Assembly (NCBI GenBank): GCA_020851395.1
Contig: JADZCW010000187.1
Span: 1 to 6,617 of the forward strand
Source: Phycisphaeraceae bacterium
Lineage (GTDB): Bacteria > Planctomycetota > Phycisphaerae > Phycisphaerales > Phycisphaeraceae
Reading direction: 5' to 3'
DNA length: 6,617 bases
Part shown: positions 4,513 through 6,617 of the stretch, in pieces
How the letters are laid out: every line of letters starts with the position of its first letter
Position numbering within the stretch: position 1 is the stretch's first letter
Translations under genes and position numbers: made by a program
The notes under the pieces: generated by a model
The model's database searches: none
Told to the model about the DNA's origin: nothing
Seen by the model: the letters and a program-made list of their open reading frames with translations, nothing else

Positions 4513-5184
4513 ATGTCCGAGGAGCCATGCCCCCTCTGTCAGAAAAACAAGGACATGCGCAAGCCCAAGCTGCTCTACGGCACGCCGGTGTGCAAGAAGT
4601 GTTACTACCGGTTCGCCAACCGCCGGCAGCTGGCCTACTTCCTGGACTGGTTCTTCTGGCGGATTCTGATGATGTTCATAGGGGCCGCCATCGGCGTGAT
4701 CGTGGCCATGACCGGCGGGCGGGACAGCGAAACGCTGCGGCTCTGGCTGACACTGACGACGTGGCTGCTCCTACCGGTGTTCGTCCTCAAGGATGGGTTC
4801 ACGGGGCAGTCGCCGGGCAAGGCGATCTGCGACATTCAAGTCGTCGACGAGCGGACCGGCGATCCCGCGGGCTTCGTGGCATCGTTTAAACGCAATCTGG
4901 TGCTTCTGGTGCCCTTCGTGCCGCTGATCGTCGCGTTCCTGCTCTGCAAGGGATCGCGATGGGGGGACGGCTGGGCCGAGACCAGAGTGATCTGGAAGCG
5001 CTACGCCAACCACCCTGTCTTCCGCGGCGGATTGCGGTGCGAGGCCTGCCAGTATGACCTGACGGGCAACACCAGCGGGGCCTGCCCGGAGTGCGGCAAG
5101 CCGCTGTCTGCGAACAATCTGGCCCTGCTGTCCGAGCAGAACGCGGCCGCGGGCGAGACCGACGCCGTGACGACCACCGGATGA
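4513..5184 (+). CDS. RDD-family membrane protein flanked by two zinc ribbons
   Basis: A 223-residue protein of three parts. Residues 6-30 form a cysteine finger, Cys6-x2-Cys9 and Cys27-x2-Cys30. Residues 38-165 are an RDD domain with membrane segments at about 49-67, 77-92 and 129-144. Its hallmarks are RQLAYFLDW (38-46), the loop DGFTGQSPGKAICDIQVVD (94-112), FKRN (125-128) and the closing DGWAETRVIW (152-161), which matches the usual D(R/G)WAxTRV ending. Residues 176-195 are a second ribbon, Cys176-x2-Cys179-QYDLTG...Cys191-x2-Cys194-G, of the same type as in the protein at 300-617. Both ribbons would be cytoplasmic. RDD proteins are poorly understood; some have been linked to ion transport or stress. 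Function here is unknown. It converges on the Rid gene. Confidence 0.87.
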   Translation: MSEEPCPLCQKNKDMRKPKLLYGTPVCKKCYYRFANRRQLAYFLDWFFWRILMMFIGAAIGVIVAMTGGRDSETLRLWLTLTTWLLLPVFVLKDGFTGQSPGKAICDIQVVDERTGDPAGFVASFKRNLVLLVPFVPLIVAFLLCKGSRWGDGWAETRVIWKRYANHPVFRGGLRCEACQYDLTGNTSGACPECGKPLSANNLALLSEQNAAAGETDAVTTTG

Positions 5185-5186
5185 TC

Positions 5187-5199
5187 GGGGTGTGACCCC
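5187..5199. terminator. Short hairpin between convergent genes
   Basis: GGGGT-GTG-ACCCC is a perfect 5 bp stem with a 3-base loop in the 29-base gap between the RDD and Rid stop codons. It could act in both directions, but it lacks a T-run. Confidence 0.3.
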
Positions 5200-5213
5200 T
5201 CGCAGCGCTCCAA

Positions 5214-5600
5214 CTAGGCCACCGCATCGAATTCCATCTCAACCAGCCAGGCGGGGTCGATCAGGCCGGCGACCTGGACAAACGTGCAGGCCGGGCGGAT
5301 GTTGCCGAAGGCTTCGCCGTGAGCCTTGGCGGCTTTCTCCCATTCCTTGATGTTGGTCAGGAACAGGCGCGTCCGTACGACGTTCTCGAGCGAGGCGCCG
5401 GCCTTCTCCAGGGCGCCGGCGGCGATCTCGATGCATCGCTTGGTCTGGAGGTAGAGATCGCCCGGGCCGGCGACCTTGCCGTCGGGGGCAATGGGGGCCG
5501 TGCCGGAGATGGCGATGATCGGGCCGGCCTTGACGCCGCGCGAAAAACCAATCGTGGGCTCATATTTCGATCCGGAAGAAATATTCTGACGCTGGGCCAT
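5214..5600 (-). CDS. Rid (YjgF/YER057c/UK114) family protein lacking the RidA arginine
   Basis: Small cytosolic protein of 128 residues, the family's usual length. Rid proteins are trimers with ligand pockets between subunits; RidA itself hydrolyses reactive imines formed by PLP enzymes. Family features are the strand IIAISGTAPIAPDGK (28-42), the helix with KRCIEIAAGALEKAGASLEN (54-73), VVRTRLFLTNI (74-84), and the C-terminal block ending LVEMEFDAVA (119-128). In that block PACTFVQVAGL (103-113) aligns with the RidA stretch PARSCVEVARL, so the catalytic arginine (Arg105 in E. coli RidA) is Cys105 here. Non-RidA subgroups also lack this arginine, so imine deaminase activity is doubtful and I give no symbol. 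The start is supported by AGGAG 7 bases before ATG 5600. It diverges from the sulfatase with 88 bases between start codons. Confidence 0.92.
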   Translation of the reverse strand: MAQRQNISSGSKYEPTIGFSRGVKAGPIIAISGTAPIAPDGKVAGPGDLYLQTKRCIEIAAGALEKAGASLENVVRTRLFLTNIKEWEKAAKAHGEAFGNIRPACTFVQVAGLIDPAWLVEMEFDAVA

Positions 5601-5675
5601 GGGGGTGCTCCTGGTGAAAGAAGCCGCACAGGATACCCCCGGAAGCGGCGTTCGTTAAGTCGCGGCGGATGGCGT

Positions 5676-5681
5676 TACAAT
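5676..5681 (+). promoter_or_regulatory. -10 box suggesting a leaderless sulfatase transcript
   Basis: TACAAT (5 of 6 to TATAAT) ends 7 bases before the sulfatase ATG at 5689, which would place the transcription start at or within a base or two of the start codon. No good -35 lies 17 bases upstream, and no Shine-Dalgarno sequence precedes the ATG at normal spacing, as expected for a leaderless message. Confidence 0.4.
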
Positions 5682-5688
5682 CCCAGCC

Positions 5689-6617
5689 ATGTCGGGTCGA
5701 CCACACATTGTCATTTTCAATCCCGACCAGTGGCGTGGCGACGTGCTGGGGCACGCAGGCAACCCCGCGGCGGTGACGCCTAACCTCGACAGGCTCGTCG
5801 AAACCGAGGCCGTCTCCTTCACGCGGACGTTCTGCCAGAACCCCGTCTGCACGCCCAGCCGCTGCTCCTTCATGACCGGGTGGTATCCGCACGTGCGCGG
5901 GCATCGCAGTCTGCTGCACATGCTCCGGCCGGATGATCCGTGCCTGCTCAAGTCGCTTAAGGACAACGGCTACTTCGTCTGGTGGGGCGGCAAGAACGAC
6001 CTGGTGCCTGCCCAACATGGTTACGAGGCGTACTGCAACGTCCGGTACAAGGACACGCCCGAGGACCACGCCCGCTGGGGCATGAAGCGCCGGCCGCTGC
6101 ACGGGATACTCAATCAGTGGCGCGGCAAGCCCGGCAGCGACAACTACTACTCCTTCTTCGCCGGCAAGATCGACCGCGGGGAGGACGAGCTCTACCTCGA
6201 CGGCGACTGGTGCTGCGTGCTGGCGGCTTGCGAGCGGATCAGCAAGTGGAAACCGGGCGATCCGCCGCTGTGTTTGTATCTGCCGATCAATTATCCCCAC
6301 CCGCCCTACGCGGTGGAGGAGCCGTACTTCAGCATGATCCAGCGGGAGAAGATGCCCCTCCGGATCCCCACACCGGACAACTGGCATGGCAAGCCCGCGA
6401 TGCTCCGCGGCATCCATGAACGGCTGAACATGTCCGGCTGGAGCGAAGATCGGTGGGATGAGCTCCGCGCGACGTACTATGGCATGTGCGCTCGAGTCGA
6501 CGCCCAGCTCGGCCGCGTGGTCAACGCCCTGCGACAGGCGGGGATGTGGGACGACACGGCCTTGTTCTTCTTCTCCGACCACGGCGATTTCACGGGCGAC
6601 TACGGCCTGGTGGAGAA
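5689..6617 (+). CDS. Formylglycine-dependent sulfatase, C-terminus beyond the window
   Basis: Member of the arylsulfatase / alkaline-phosphatase superfamily that hydrolyses sulfate esters. The 309 visible residues run open to the window edge. The sulfatase signature is Cys54-Thr-Pro-Ser-Arg58 inside QNPVCTPSRCSFMTGWYP; Cys54 would be oxidised to formylglycine by a maturase not in this window. Asp13 of NPDQWRGD (11-18) is a predicted calcium ligand, and Asp297-His298 in SDHGDFTGDYG supplies others. The proline before Asp13 means the first Asp of the common Asp-Asp pair is missing, as in some choline-sulfatase and phosphonate-monoesterase relatives. Four Trp or Cys pairs and clusters in the middle (VWWGG, DWCCVLAAC) are notable. 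No signal peptide is visible, since the family core begins by residue 5, so it may be cytoplasmic. ATG 5689 is the only ATG, GTG or TTG after the in-frame stop at 5656. The substrate cannot be told. Confidence 0.93.
   Translation, partial: MSGRPHIVIFNPDQWRGDVLGHAGNPAAVTPNLDRLVETEAVSFTRTFCQNPVCTPSRCSFMTGWYPHVRGHRSLLHMLRPDDPCLLKSLKDNGYFVWWGGKNDLVPAQHGYEAYCNVRYKDTPEDHARWGMKRRPLHGILNQWRGKPGSDNYYSFFAGKIDRGEDELYLDGDWCCVLAACERISKWKPGDPPLCLYLPINYPHPPYAVEEPYFSMIQREKMPLRIPTPDNWHGKPAMLRGIHERLNMSGWSEDRWDELRATYYGMCARVDAQLGRVVNALRQAGMWDDTALFFFSDHGDFTGDYGLVE

Noticed and set aside
5560..6582. A 340-codon minus-strand frame opposite the sulfatase
   Set aside because: It lies antisense to a clear sulfatase with intact motifs and overlaps the Rid start region. 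It has no recognisable domain and low-complexity composition.
1..6617. Defence system, mobile element or CRISPR array
   Set aside because: No direct repeat array, transposase, integrase, nuclease or helicase signature is found in any convincing frame; the genes are metabolic, membrane or small unknown proteins.

Overview
The window looks like a piece of a high-GC bacterial chromosome from the Planctomycetota, possibly the Phycisphaerae. That placement is inferred from gene content: two proteins carry the C-x-x-C...YDLxG...CPECG zinc ribbon that I associate with planctomycetes, there is a formylglycine-type sulfatase, and most of the rest is housekeeping genes mixed with small unrecognised membrane proteins. 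No rRNA, tRNA, insertion sequence, prophage or CRISPR array is visible, and the longest gene-free stretches are only about 170 bases.

Layout. The left edge (1-190, minus strand) is the first 63 codons of a cofactor-independent phosphoglycerate mutase (gpmI), starting at TTG. Divergent from it at 300-617 is a 105-residue protein with an N-terminal zinc ribbon and a hydrophobic C-terminal half. It converges on plsY (633-1289, minus strand), the acyl-phosphate:glycerol-3-phosphate acyltransferase of phospholipid synthesis. The plsY upstream region holds a good plus-strand sigma70-like promoter (1374-1402) with two inverted repeats around it.

This promoter leads into a plus-strand run of seven possible genes: a 60-residue secreted or membrane mini-protein (1463-1645); a possible 28-residue basic peptide joined to both neighbours by overlapping or adjacent stop and start codons (1642-1728); two small membrane-anchored proteins that look like distant tandem paralogues (1730-2023 and 2066-2419); a biotin synthase (bioB, 2495-3661); a six-helix ferric-reductase/MsrQ-like haem membrane protein (3692-4345); and an RDD-family membrane protein flanked by two zinc ribbons (4513-5184). 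How many transcripts this makes cannot be told from the sequence. A Rid/YjgF-family gene (5214-5600, minus strand) converges on the end of the run. Divergent from it is a sulfatase (5689 to the right edge) whose -10 box lies so close to its ATG that the transcript may be leaderless.

The strongest unusual feature is in bioB. It keeps the radical-SAM CxxxCxxC motif, but it has glycine where E. coli BioB has Cys97, a ligand of the sulfur-donating auxiliary cluster, and it ends in an extra tail of about 57 residues closing with a Cys-Cys pair. The Rid protein likewise lacks the arginine needed for imine deamination in RidA. I see no defence, mobile or multi-gene biosynthetic system here. The novelty lies in these residue changes, the small-protein cluster ahead of bioB, and the shared zinc-ribbon modules.
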